Shown here piece by piece: positions 19,057-27,861 of a stretch of DNA of 64,000 nucleotides. The notes under the pieces were generated by a model. It worked only from the letters and a program-made list of their open reading frames with translations, did not search any database and had not been told where the DNA came from. Origin of the DNA: Calothrix sp. FI2-JRJ7 (lineage in GTDB: Bacteria; Cyanobacteriota; Cyanobacteriia; Cyanobacteriales; Nostocaceae); the NCBI GenBank assembly GCA_019359675.1, contig JAHHGX010000085.1:62001-126000 (forward strand). The letters are read 5' to 3'. Every line of letters starts with the position of its first letter. Position 1 is the stretch's first letter. The position numbers were made by a program, and so were the translations under genes.

Positions 19057-20097
19057 ATGGCTTATATAGTACGTAACAACTATGATGTGAAAGTAGGAAC
19101 TCATATAGCTTTGCAAAAAGGTGTGGCGAAGCGAGGTGTATTTGAGGCGCCTTCTAATTACAATGTTTATACAGCAAACCAGGCTCCAGCAAAACCATTT
19201 TTGAAATGGGCAGGAGGGAAGGGTCAGCTTCTAGAACAAATAAGTAGATATTTGCCGCAAGGCTTGTTAAATGGTTCAATCAAAAGGTATGTTGAGCCGT
19301 TTGTGGGAGGAGGGGCAATGTTTTTCTATCTTGCTTCTTCGGGTTATCAGTCGAGCATTGATGAGTTTTTTATTTATGATGTTAATCCTGAATTGATACT
19401 TGCCTATAAAACTATTAAACTTGATGTGTATGCATTGATTGATGCTTTATTAAAGATTCAATCTAAGTATTGGTCTATGTCAGATATTGAAAAAAGCCAG
19501 TATTTTTATCATGTGCGGCAATTATTTAATTCAAAGCGAAGAAGTATTGATTTTAATGTATTTAGTAGTAATTGGGTAGAGCGTGCAGCTAAGATTATTT
19601 TTTTGAACCGTACTTGTTTTAATGGCTTGTTTAGAGTTAATTCCAAAGGTGAGTTTAATGTTCCTTGTGGCAAGTATAAAAAGCCTTTAATTTGTAATGT
19701 GGATAATTTGAAGGCTATTTCTTTAGTACTGCAAAAAACTCATATTGAGTTGGGAGATTTTACGAAGTGCAAAGATTTTATTGATGATAAAACTTTTGTA
19801 TATTTTGACCCTCCTTACCGACCTATAAGCAGTACCGCTAATTTTACTGGTTATTCTCAAAATATATGGCATGATAGTGAGCAGTTAAGATTGAGGGACT
19901 TTTTTGCTGAGTTGGATGGTTTCGGCGCCAAGCTGTTATTGAGTAATTCAGACCCTAAAAACGAAAATATGAACGATAACTTCTTTGAACATGCCTATAA
20001 TGCCTATAGAATTGAGCGAGTAAAAGCTGCGCGTAAAATTAACTGTAACGCATCCAAACGCGGTCAAATTAACGAACTCTTAATTATGAATTACTAG
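19057..20097 (+). CDS. DNA adenine (N6) methyltransferase, Dam/DpnII family, GATC type
   Basis: The protein (346 residues) is an alpha-class N6-adenine methyltransferase. It has the SAM-binding motif PFLKWAGGKGQLLEQI (about residues 48-63), VEPFVGGGAMFFYL (about 79-92), and the catalytic motif DPPYRP (about 252-257) with NRTCFNGLFRVNSKGEFN between them. The partner endonuclease downstream is DpnII-like, so the target is most probably GATC. About 45 residues precede the first motif, longer than usual, and include a GGCGCC site; the true start could lie further in. Confidence 0.93.
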   Translation: MAYIVRNNYDVKVGTHIALQKGVAKRGVFEAPSNYNVYTANQAPAKPFLKWAGGKGQLLEQISRYLPQGLLNGSIKRYVEPFVGGGAMFFYLASSGYQSSIDEFFIYDVNPELILAYKTIKLDVYALIDALLKIQSKYWSMSDIEKSQYFYHVRQLFNSKRRSIDFNVFSSNWVERAAKIIFLNRTCFNGLFRVNSKGEFNVPCGKYKKPLICNVDNLKAISLVLQKTHIELGDFTKCKDFIDDKTFVYFDPPYRPISSTANFTGYSQNIWHDSEQLRLRDFFAELDGFGAKLLLSNSDPKNENMNDNFFEHAYNAYRIERVKAARKINCNASKRGQINELLIMNY

Positions 20098-20100
20098 TAG

Positions 20101-20159
20101 GGTGCGTGACGCCATGACAATCTAGCAACGAAGCAAGTAAACTAGTAGCGTCACGCACC
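20101..20159. repeat. GGTGCGTGACGC inverted repeat between the M and R genes
   Basis: GGTGCGTGACGC (20101-20112) is matched by GCGTCACGCACC (20148-20159), 12 perfect base pairs with a 35-base loop. The same element occurs at 50206-50264 and, as a variant, at 21672-21732. Here it would form a hairpin in the methyltransferase-endonuclease transcript and may lower endonuclease expression. Confidence 0.8.
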
Positions 20160-20183
20160 TTATTTATAATAAACAAGCAAAGT

Positions 20184-21110
20184 ATGAAAAATAGTCAGGT
20201 ATTTCATGATTTTTTGGGAAGCGCTGCTACCAAAGATGTATTTAAGCATTTGAAAAATACTTTGACTGACTCTATCACAATATGGGACTATTTTGTCAAT
20301 TGGCAAAAAGTCCTATCCAATTTTAAAAGCGTTGAAATACATTTGAATACTCTAAATTATTTAATTGGAAAAAATAATATAGAGCAAGAGTTTAGAGAAC
20401 TATTACAAACTTATCCAGGCATTTACAGCGCAATTCCAATTTTAATAGCTTGTCGAACAAAAAATTTTAGAATTCTAACTAGCTTTACAGAAGGACATTT
20501 TCAATATAAGGGGTTTAATTTTAGCAGTCAAAGTCTTTTATTTCCAGAAAATATTGATGCCGCAGTAGAGTTTGTCAGAGAAACTGGTGTGCTGGAACTA
20601 TTTAAAAACCGTACTATTAAGAGTATTCCAGATTATGTATTAGGAATAGAGGTGGGACTCGATAGTAACGGTAGAAAAAATCGTGCTGGGGATACGATGG
20701 AAATGATAGTTGAAGAATTAGTAAAGCCGATTTGTAATGCGAGTAATTTTACATATATTAAACAAGCTACTGCTGAGAAAATTTTGATTGAGTGGGATAT
20801 TGTAGTGGAAGTAGATAAATCAAGCAGAAGATTTGATTTTGCAATTAATAATCAAGAGTTGATTTATTTAATTGAAGTCAATTTCTATGGTGGAGGTGGT
20901 TCTAAGTTGAAAGCCACCGCAGGTGAGTATAAGGGTTTGTATGATTTTTTAACGGCGCAAAATCACAAATTTATTTGGATTACTGATGGTTTGGGTTGGA
21001 AGAGTACTTTAAAACCTTTGGAAGAGACTTTTAATTATATTGACTATACATTAAATTTGAATATGGCTTCTAGTGGGTTACTCGCTGAAATTATTAAACA
21101 ACAGCTTTAG
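20184..21110 (+). CDS. Type II restriction endonuclease, DpnII/MboI family (GATC)
   Basis: The 308-residue protein matches the DpnII family. The characteristic C-terminal half runs GLDSNGRKNRAGDTMEMIVE, then RRFDFAIN ... LIYLIEVNFYGGGGSKLKATAGEY, and FIWITDGLGWKSTLKPLEE. The PD-(D/E)xK-like core is D (RFDF), E (IEVN) and K (SKLK). It would cut unmethylated GATC. It follows the methyltransferase on the same strand and is intact. Its 3' end overlaps the convergent gene by 33 bases. Confidence 0.92.
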   Translation: MKNSQVFHDFLGSAATKDVFKHLKNTLTDSITIWDYFVNWQKVLSNFKSVEIHLNTLNYLIGKNNIEQEFRELLQTYPGIYSAIPILIACRTKNFRILTSFTEGHFQYKGFNFSSQSLLFPENIDAAVEFVRETGVLELFKNRTIKSIPDYVLGIEVGLDSNGRKNRAGDTMEMIVEELVKPICNASNFTYIKQATAEKILIEWDIVVEVDKSSRRFDFAINNQELIYLIEVNFYGGGGSKLKATAGEYKGLYDFLTAQNHKFIWITDGLGWKSTLKPLEETFNYIDYTLNLNMASSGLLAEIIKQQL

Positions 21111-21545
21111 TTCTTCAAGTGCCTTTATCTGTGTAGGTTGATGTTTTATCTGAAGCGCGGTTTTCGTTGCCTCGTTAAAGACTAAAAAAGCTTCCTCTGT
21201 ATACACAGTTCCCGCACTGGCTAATGCTTTTGCTAATTCTCCTAGTTCCTTCGTCTTGACAACTGGAGAATCTTTAACTTGCTTCAAAACTTCTTTGGCT
21301 TCATGATGGTGTCCCGCACGTGCGAAAACTGACGCTAAATATTTAAATGCTTCGATGCGCGCTTCCGAATCTTCGTCAATTAAATATGCAGCTTTCTTTG
21401 CCTCATCTAAAATAGCTGTATTTTGCCATAAGTTATGTTGAAGTGATTTGTGTATATTTAGTAAAGCCACAAATTTGGTAATTTCCAAACTGGTCGCAAA
21501 GGAAGTAGAAGCAAGTGGAGTATCTAGCCTAACGTTATTAATCAT
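21078..21545 (-). CDS. Hypothetical helical-repeat protein
   Basis: I do not recognise this 155-residue protein. It is alpha-helical with TPR-like spacing (EARIEAFKYLASVFARAGHHHEAKEVLKQV, LGELAKALASAGTVYTEEAFLVFNEA). The N-terminal ~30 residues are unlike the rest. It converges on and slightly overlaps the DpnII-like gene, which is unusual and suggests it may be a fragment of a longer TPR protein. Confidence 0.5.
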   Translation of the reverse strand: MINNVRLDTPLASTSFATSLEITKFVALLNIHKSLQHNLWQNTAILDEAKKAAYLIDEDSEARIEAFKYLASVFARAGHHHEAKEVLKQVKDSPVVKTKELGELAKALASAGTVYTEEAFLVFNEATKTALQIKHQPTQIKALEELKLLFNNFSE

Positions 21546-21671
21546 ATCTTAACCAGCAATAAAGTGTGTAAAATCAGAGAAAAAATTTAAAAAACTTTTT
21601 GCTCCCCTAATTAACATATAGGTGCTGGCGAAGAGAAATTATGCAAGCTCGCTTTACCAATTCAATCGTAA

Positions 21672-21732
21672 GGTGCGTGAAAGCAGTTTAATCTTGTGTT
21701 ACGTTGCTTAATCCTAATGCCTTTCACGCACC
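21672..21732. repeat. GGTGCGTGAAAG inverted repeat
   Basis: GGTGCGTGAAAG (21672-21683) pairs with CTTTCACGCACC (21721-21732). It is a sequence variant of the GGTGCGTGACGC element found at 20101 and 50206: both arms carry the same change, so pairing is conserved while sequence differs. Confidence 0.75.
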
Positions 21733-21765
21733 CTACGTCATTAAACTACCTCTATCCGTTGCGAA

Positions 21766-22092
21766 TTACTCCGCTGCAATACCAGTGGTAGATAGCACTG
21801 GATAGTTTTCTTGGGGATCAAACACAGGCGCCTTTTGAACATCCTGATAAGCAAAGTCATCATCACTACGTCCAAAGGCAAAGCGTAATGAGTTTATTAG
21901 AGTTTTGTTTGATAGAGTTAGAAAAATTATAATGGCTAAGAAAGTTAAGGCGCCTGCAATACCAAACATATTATGATAACTGACTTGTTCGGCAATCGAA
22001 CCTCCAAGCGGGCCAGCAATTGCAATACCCAAGTCAAACCCCACTACACATAGAGCAAAAATTCGTCCGCGAACAAAATCAGCATGTAATTA
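21766..22092 (-). pseudogene. C-terminal remnant of an MFS transporter
   Basis: The open frame reads HADFVRGRIFALCVVGFDLGIAIAGPLGGSIAEQ and then a membrane segment (FGIAGALTFLAIIIFLTL), typical of the last third of a major facilitator transporter. A stop codon lies just upstream of the matching region and there is no room for the other eight or so membrane spans. A GTG at 22044 could start a short product but it would not be a transporter. Confidence 0.7.
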
Positions 22093-22655
22093 CGTATCTT
22101 GGTGTCCAAGCGTAGAAGTACTTCCAATTGTCTTATCCTATTAATTTATATTGCGTGTAACTGTGGAGATATATTCAAGTTTCCACACTTTTAATACCAT
22201 TACCTTTGCATACTTATACAAACTCACGTTTCAGAAGCGCTACCGAATCGAGGCGCCTATACAAGGTTTATATATTACATGTACTAAATATAGTAGTATA
22301 GTGCGGTACTAGCCAAGTAAAAATACTTATAGCTTGATATTAAGCGATTTACGAACTTAAAACGCTGCATTTAGTTATATAATACGATTTTTAGCGTCTA
22401 AAAAGACTAATACTTTTTGTAGATTCTTTAAACTACTTGAATCGACGCATTTTATATAAAGTATAGCCACAAGAGCGGAAGACAAAATACTGAATAATAG
22501 AGTAGACTATATAGTTATGTTTTCATACGAGAGTTAATTTGCTTCTTAGAGTCAAGAAAGTTTTTTAGTATAAACAGTTACTTAGGAGCCAAAGGGGGCA
22601 TTTTTTGTAAGAGAGGCTATAACAGGTAAAGTCTTAACGTTTTACAGGTGCAGCC
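22093..22655. other. 563-base AT-rich stretch without a recognisable gene
   Basis: I see no open frame, RNA gene or long hairpin. It contains one GGCGCC, several TATAGTA-like words around 22287-22320 (TATAGTAGTATAGTGCGGTACT) and probably the promoter of the next gene. Confidence 0.5.
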
Positions 22656-23147
22656 ATGTCCGAATATCGCAATGAATCTACCGATTGGCAATTAGGTGTA
22701 CACGAAAGTTACATGCCTGTGTACTATAAAGGCGCCGTAGCTGGATTTTTCAAAAAAGGATATTCAGAAACGATAATCAAACAGTTAAATGAAGACGAAT
22801 TATTGAAAAAAGCATTGACTACAGCTTGTACCGATTTAATTAGGCAATCAGGCGGCGATACAAGTCAAGTCAAAGAGCTAATCAAAAAATATCTAAAAAG
22901 CAGCGAGCGTCCAAAATGCGGTACGTTCGCAATTGCAGGATTTCTACGTGAAAGACAGCAACAATTAGATTTAGGGGACAAAGAATTTGCTAAATTTTGC
23001 GATACTTTTAAAGTTTCACCAGTCGAGTTAAACAATATTTATGCAGGTGACAAAATTGAAGACGCATTGATGGCACCGCTCGCCCGCATTTTAGGAAAAT
23101 CTAAAGACGAATTACTAAAAGTCAGAGACGGTCAAGAAACTATTTAA
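22656..23147 (+). CDS. Hypothetical protein, 163 residues
   Basis: I do not recognise it. The N-terminal 35 residues (WQLGVHESYMPVYYKGAVAGFFKKGYSET) look folded and aromatic-rich. The rest is helical and charged, with a C-terminal segment (FAKFCDTFKVSPVELNNIYAGDKIEDALMAPLARILGKSKDELLK) that resembles a helix-turn-helix spacing, as in Xre-like proteins, though weakly. ATG with TACAGGTGCAG upstream. Translated sequence is rich and unbroken, so a real gene is likely. Confidence 0.65.
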   Translation: MSEYRNESTDWQLGVHESYMPVYYKGAVAGFFKKGYSETIIKQLNEDELLKKALTTACTDLIRQSGGDTSQVKELIKKYLKSSERPKCGTFAIAGFLRERQQQLDLGDKEFAKFCDTFKVSPVELNNIYAGDKIEDALMAPLARILGKSKDELLKVRDGQETI

Positions 23148-23214
23148 AAAAAGCAGGTACAAAACTGTCGGTTTAGTAATACATATATATCTAATTTGAA
23201 ATAATTGATAATTT

Positions 23215-23471
23215 GTGAAGACCGACAGCATATTTTATCGTTTGTTCAAAGAATTTCCCGGAACTTTCTTTGAACTCATTGGAGATGCATCTACTACTGC
23301 CAGTGCATACAACTTCAAATCAATCGAAGTCAAGCAAACAGCATTCCGTATTGATGGTGTTTTTATACCTAAAAGAGGTAAAGACAAACCAACTTATTTT
23401 ATAGAAGTGCCCTTGATATAAGTGTGGAACTGGTTAGACAAGTAGTACAAAAAGACGGTTCAGACTCCTAA
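23215..23471 (+). pseudogene. Remnant of a DUF2887/Rpn-like nuclease gene
   Basis: From a GTG the frame reads MKTDSIFYRLFKEFPGTFFELIGD ... IEVKQTAFRIDGVFIP ... PTYFIEVPLI and stops after 68 residues. This is the N-terminal quarter of the DUF2887 (PD-(D/E)xK, transposase-related) family. Just after the stop, in another frame, VELVRQVVQKDGSDS resembles a later part of the same family, so an internal deletion is likely. Such fragments are common in cyanobacteria. Confidence 0.75.
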
Positions 23472-23518
23472 CAGGCGCCTTATCTCTACAATCTCTCACC
23501 TCACATCTTGCACCTGGT

Positions 23519-23592
23519 CTAGAAACCGGGCTTCTTGCAAAATATTTGGCTAAAAAACCTTAATTAATCGTATAGAAGCCCGGTTTCTTTTG
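23519..23592. repeat. AGAAACCGGGCTTCT...AGAAGCCCGGTTTCT inverted repeat
   Basis: Two palindrome-like boxes (at about 23521 and 23573) are complementary to each other. They belong to the dispersed AGAAACCGGGTTTCT family seen also at 38168, 47041, 47527, 49096 and 54609. Confidence 0.75.
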
Positions 23593-23680
23593 GCTTGTTG
23601 ATAATGGTGCAAGATATAAGTCACCCTCTTGTCTGTATACGCTGTGTCTCTGTGGTAGAAATAAATATCAAAATCTTGTG

Positions 23681-23706
23681 GGGACGTTACATATAACGTC
23701 TCTACA
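23681..23706. repeat. Imperfect GTAGAGAC-family palindrome
   Basis: GGGACGTTA CATA TAACGTCTCTAC is a degraded copy of the family found intact at 29271-29300. It lies about 83 bases upstream of the ABC-F gene start. Confidence 0.65.
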
Positions 23707-23788
23707 ATTGCATTAATTTTTGTTAAGATTAGACACAATGCGGCTACGCGCGCATGTACCTACTCATTCCCTACCTTGGAGACACTGG

Positions 23789-25483
23789 ATGCTACGACTC
23801 GAACATATCAGTAAAATTTACCCGACTGGTGAAGTCCTCAAGGATGTCAATTGGGAGGTCAAAGCTGGCGACAGAATTGGTTTAGTTGGTGTAAACGGCG
23901 CCGGCAAGTCCACCCAGCTTAAGATTATCACAGGTGAAGTCGAGCCGACTTCGGGTGAAATTGTTCGTCCTTCGAGTTTACATATAGCTTACCTCAACCA
24001 AGAGTTTGAGGTAGACCCATCACACACTGTTAACGAAGAATTTTGGACGGTATTTAAGGAAGCAAACGAAGTACAGTTGGCGTTGGCACAAGTAACGCGC
24101 GAGATGGAAAGTGCCACACCCGAAGAACTCGATAAATTAATTAATAAATTAGACAAGTTACAGCGTCAGTTTGAAGCACTCGATGGTTACGGGTTGGATG
24201 CGCGCATCGGTAAGATTTTACCAGAAATGGGTTTTCAAATCGAAGATGGGGAGCGTTTAGTAAGTGCTTTCAGTGGTGGCTGGCAAATGCGAATGGGTTT
24301 AGGTAAGATTTTACTGCAAGAACCTGATTTGTTACTGCTGGACGAACCTACGAACCACTTAGATTTGGAAACTATCGAGTGGTTAGAAGGTTATCTCAAG
24401 AAACTTACTACCCCGATGGTGATTGTATCGCATGACCGGGAGTTTCTTGACCGTTTGTGTACTCAAATAGTCGAAACTGAACGTGGTGTTTCTTCTACTT
24501 ATTTAGGTAATTATTCTTCGTACCTACAACAAAAAGCTGAAAATCAGTCAGCGCAGCTTAGTGCTTTTGAACGTCAGCAAAAAGAACTCGAAAAGCAACA
24601 AGCGTTTGTAGAAAAATTCCGTGCTAGTGCGACTCGTAGTACTCAAGCGAAAAGCCGAGAAAAATTGCTTGATAAAATTGAACGTATTGAGGCGCCTACA
24701 AGTTCAGTACGTACTTTACACTTCCAGTTTCCTCCTGCACCTCGTAGCGGACGCGAAGTTGTAATTATTGATGAGTTGACACATACATATGACGACAAAA
24801 TTCTGTTCTTAGGCGCCAGTTTAATAGTCGAGCGCGGTGATAGAATTGCCTTCGTAGCTCCGAATGGTGCAGGTAAGTCTACATTGCTACGTTTGATTAT
24901 GGGAATGGAGGCGCCGAGTGAAGGTATTGTAAAACTAGGCGACCATAATGTTCTTCCAGGTTACTTTGAACAGAACCAAGCAGAAGCACTTGATTTAAGT
25001 AAAAGCGTTATGGAAACTATCCATGACGAAGTGCCTACCTGGACAAACGAAGAAGTTCGGACAATTTTAGGACGATTTTTGTTTAGTGGTGACACTGTAT
25101 TTAAAAATGTCTCAGCATTAAGCGGTGGTGAAAAGGCACGCTTGGCATTAGCTAAGATGCTCCTACGTCCAGCGAATTTATTAATTCTAGATGAGCCGAC
25201 AAACCATTTAGACATTCCTGCCAAGGAAATGCTCGAAGATGCGCTGCAAAATTATGATGGTAGCGTAATTGTTGTATCACACGACCGTTATTTTGTTTCG
25301 CAGATAGCAAATAAAATCGTCGAAATTCGCGATGGTGAGTTTCGTGTTTATTTGGGTGATTACCATTACTATCTCAGCAAGCTTGAAGAAGAAAAAGAAG
25401 CCGCACGTCTGGCTGATATCGAGAAAGAAAAAGCTGCGAAGAAAGCTGCTAAAAGCGCTAAATCTACCGCAAAGAAAAAGTAG
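23789..25483 (+). CDS. ABC-F family ATPase (ribosome-associated type)
   Basis: This soluble twin-ATPase protein (564 residues) has no membrane domain. Site one has Walker A GVNGAGKST (about 36-44), signature FSGGWQMR and Walker B LLLLDEPTNHLD; site two has APNGAGKST, LSGGEKAR and LLILDEPTNHLD. The linker after the first domain is charged and helical, as in ribosome-binding ABC-F factors such as YheS/Uup, and the C terminus is Lys/Ala rich. The start chosen (MLRLEHISKIYPTG) has TTGGAGA upstream; a 23-residue upstream extension is unlikely. Exact subfamily is not settled. Confidence 0.93.
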   Translation: MLRLEHISKIYPTGEVLKDVNWEVKAGDRIGLVGVNGAGKSTQLKIITGEVEPTSGEIVRPSSLHIAYLNQEFEVDPSHTVNEEFWTVFKEANEVQLALAQVTREMESATPEELDKLINKLDKLQRQFEALDGYGLDARIGKILPEMGFQIEDGERLVSAFSGGWQMRMGLGKILLQEPDLLLLDEPTNHLDLETIEWLEGYLKKLTTPMVIVSHDREFLDRLCTQIVETERGVSSTYLGNYSSYLQQKAENQSAQLSAFERQQKELEKQQAFVEKFRASATRSTQAKSREKLLDKIERIEAPTSSVRTLHFQFPPAPRSGREVVIIDELTHTYDDKILFLGASLIVERGDRIAFVAPNGAGKSTLLRLIMGMEAPSEGIVKLGDHNVLPGYFEQNQAEALDLSKSVMETIHDEVPTWTNEEVRTILGRFLFSGDTVFKNVSALSGGEKARLALAKMLLRPANLLILDEPTNHLDIPAKEMLEDALQNYDGSVIVVSHDRYFVSQIANKIVEIRDGEFRVYLGDYHYYLSKLEEEKEAARLADIEKEKAAKKAAKSAKSTAKKK

Positions 25484-25512
25484 AAATTGTTTGTGGAATC
25501 ACAATCTTGTGG

Positions 25513-25538
25513 GGTGGGCATCCTTGCCCGCCCTTTTT
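25513..25538 (+). terminator. Hairpin terminator after the ABC-F gene
   Basis: GGTGGGCA pairs with TGCCCGCC (one wobble) across TCCT and is followed by CTTTTTAA. The 5' context CTTGTGGGG...GGCATCC matches the hairpin after prfA. Confidence 0.7.
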
Positions 25539-25539
25539 A

Positions 25540-25912
25540 AATACAGCTTGCATTAGAATTATAATCATTATTGATAAATGAGAATTTATTGCAATTAGTG
25601 CAAATAAATAAAAAACTAATTTGAAATTACTAATTGGTTACAGTAAATTGCATTAGAAAATATAATTTAAAAATGTCGAGATTATTACTTAAGAGTTGGC
25701 GCCGATACAGTCAAGCAAGATATAAATAAATTGCATCTATCTAGTGACAGTATTGAAAGATCGTAAATATGTCTGTAAGTGTTGAATAATTAAGAAATGT
25801 CTAAAAAAACAGATATTTATAATAAGAGAAGCTAATAAGCAGAAATTCACTTGCTAACAGGGGTAGCAGTGGTATTATTCGGATATTACAAAAAGTAAAG
25901 GGCAGTTTTATT
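25540..25912. other. AT-rich spacer upstream of gpmI
   Basis: This 373-base stretch holds no open frame of note. It contains one GGCGCC (25698) and one of the rare GATC sites (25758). A promoter for gpmI must lie here but no clear -35/-10 pair stands out. Confidence 0.5.
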
Positions 25913-27511
25913 ATGACCAAGGCACCTGTTGCTCCCGTGGTGCTAGTCATTTTAGACGGATGGGGCTACTGCGAGGAGACGAAAGGAAATGCAATTGCAC
26001 AGGCTAAGACTCCAGTCATGAATAGCCTATGGTCGGCATATCCGCACACGCTCATTCGCACGTCAGGAAAAGCCGTCGGTTTGCCAGAAGGTCAAATGGG
26101 TAACTCAGAAGTTGGTCATTTGAATATTGGCGCTGGTCGAGTGGTACCGCAAGAGTTAGTACGCATTTCAGATGCGGTAGAAGACGGTTCCATTAATAAA
26201 AATCCAGCGTTAATAAAGATTTGTCAGGAAGTCCTGAGTCGAAACGGCAAACTGCATATGGTCGGGCTTTGTTCTGAGGGAGGTGTACACTCCCACATTA
26301 GCCACCTGTTTGGACTACTTGACTTAGCTAAAGCACAAGGTATTTCCCAAGTCTGTATTCACGCTATCACTGATGGTCGTGATACTGCACCTAAAGAGAG
26401 TGTAGAAGCAGTAGGACTGATTCAAAATTATATAGACCGTATCGGCGTTGGTAAAATAGCGACAGTTAGCGGTCGTTACTACGCAATGGATAGAGATCGT
26501 CGTTGGGATAGAGTCAAACTTGCCTACGATGTGATGACTATTGATGGTGAGGGTAATGGACTCTCGGCAATGGAAACTGTCAAAGCTTGTTATGCTGCCG
26601 ACATAACCGACGAGTTTATTGTTCCCGTGCGGTTAGCACCTGGAGCAATTGAAGCTGGCGATGGTGTTATATTTTATAACTTCCGCCCTGACCGCGCGCG
26701 GCAGCTAACTCATGCTTTGGTGAGTCCTAATTTTAATAGTTTTGAGAGACAGTTAATTGCGCCACTGTCTTTTGTTACTTTTACTCAATACGACCCTGAA
26801 CTACCAGTTAGTGTTGCATTTGAGCCACAAAATCTTAGTAACATTTTGGGGGAAGTAATATCAAACCGGGGTTTAAAACAGTTCCGCACTTCCGAAACTG
26901 AAAAATACGCCCATGTAACTTATTTCTTCAACGGTGGTTTGGAAGACCCCTACCCAGGTGAAGACCGTGAACTCGTATCGAGTCCAATGGTGGCAACTTA
27001 TGACCAGGCGCCTAAAATGTCCGCCGAAGCCCTCACCGATGTAGCGACTTCTGCTATAGGGAAGCAAATTTATTCACTAGTGGTAATAAATTATGCCAAC
27101 CCAGATATGGTAGGTCATACGGGTCAAATTCCAGCCACAGTGCAAGCTATTGAAACAGTAGACCGTTGTGTGGGGCACCTGCTAGAGGGTGTAATAAAAG
27201 CAGGTGGCACGGCAATTATTACAGCCGACCACGGCAACGCAGAACATATGTTAGACGATTCGGGTAATCCTTGGACTGCCCACACTACAAACCCAGTACC
27301 CCTGATACTAGTCGAAGGCGAAGGAGCAAAAATTCCTGGACACGGTACAGATGTTAACTTACGCTCAGATGGTAAGCTAGCGGACATTGCGCCAACAATT
27401 TTAGAGATTTTGCAAATTCCCCAACCAGCAGAAATGACCGGGAAATCCCTAGTAGTATCTGCTGACTACGAAGTGCGAAACAACCGCACACCCGCACAAG
27501 TGGGAATGTAG
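25913..27511 (+). CDS. gpmI: 2,3-bisphosphoglycerate-independent phosphoglycerate mutase
   Basis: This glycolytic enzyme interconverts 3- and 2-phosphoglycerate using two Mn ions. The protein is 532 residues. The metal-binding VILDGWGYCEE lies near residue 10, the phospho-acceptor serine in MGNSEVGHLNIGAGRVV near 62-78, the substrate pocket in TDGRDT and GRYYAMDRDRRWDR, and the second metal set in NYANPDMVGHTG and TADHGNAE. It is followed by a hairpin and secG. Confidence 0.97.
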   Translation: MTKAPVAPVVLVILDGWGYCEETKGNAIAQAKTPVMNSLWSAYPHTLIRTSGKAVGLPEGQMGNSEVGHLNIGAGRVVPQELVRISDAVEDGSINKNPALIKICQEVLSRNGKLHMVGLCSEGGVHSHISHLFGLLDLAKAQGISQVCIHAITDGRDTAPKESVEAVGLIQNYIDRIGVGKIATVSGRYYAMDRDRRWDRVKLAYDVMTIDGEGNGLSAMETVKACYAADITDEFIVPVRLAPGAIEAGDGVIFYNFRPDRARQLTHALVSPNFNSFERQLIAPLSFVTFTQYDPELPVSVAFEPQNLSNILGEVISNRGLKQFRTSETEKYAHVTYFFNGGLEDPYPGEDRELVSSPMVATYDQAPKMSAEALTDVATSAIGKQIYSLVVINYANPDMVGHTGQIPATVQAIETVDRCVGHLLEGVIKAGGTAIITADHGNAEHMLDDSGNPWTAHTTNPVPLILVEGEGAKIPGHGTDVNLRSDGKLADIAPTILEILQIPQPAEMTGKSLVVSADYEVRNNRTPAQVGM

Positions 27512-27538
27512 AATAATAGAGAGTTATAAGGCGCGTAG

Positions 27539-27555
27539 GGTGGGCATTGCCCACC
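27539..27555. terminator. Small hairpin between gpmI and secG
   Basis: GGTGGGC and GCCCACC pair around a 3-base loop, with GTA/TAC able to extend the stem. Only a short T-rich stretch follows, so termination is uncertain; gpmI and secG may be co-transcribed. Confidence 0.4.
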
Positions 27556-27597
27556 TTACAGACTATTAACTATTAACCTTTTTATGTAATTTTGATC

Positions 27598-27831
27598 ATG
27601 ACCGTCACTAATATTGTTCAAGGAATCTGGACATTCTCTGCTGTTGGCTTAATTATTCTGGTACTACTTCATAGTCCCAAAGGTGATGGTATTGGCGCCA
27701 TTGGTGGACAAGCTCAATTATTTAGCAGTGCCAAAAGCGCTGAAAGTACTCTTAACCGAGTGACTTGGGCATTAACTGCTATATTTATGGGCTTGACAGT
27801 TGTGTTAAGCGCTGGTTGGTTGCCTAAATAA
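27598..27831 (+). CDS. secG: Preprotein translocase subunit SecG
   Basis: SecG is the small two-span partner of SecYE. The protein (77 residues) has spans at about 5-24 and 54-73, separated by the conserved cytoplasmic loop SPKGDGIGAIGGQAQLFSSAKSAESTLNR. The ATG at 27598 gives MTVTNIVQGIW; a TTG two codons earlier is less likely. It lies directly after gpmI, a common cyanobacterial neighbour. Confidence 0.93.
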   Translation: MTVTNIVQGIWTFSAVGLIILVLLHSPKGDGIGAIGGQAQLFSSAKSAESTLNRVTWALTAIFMGLTVVLSAGWLPK

Positions 27832-27861
27832 TTAGTAAAACATTATAGGGAGGATAGGGGA

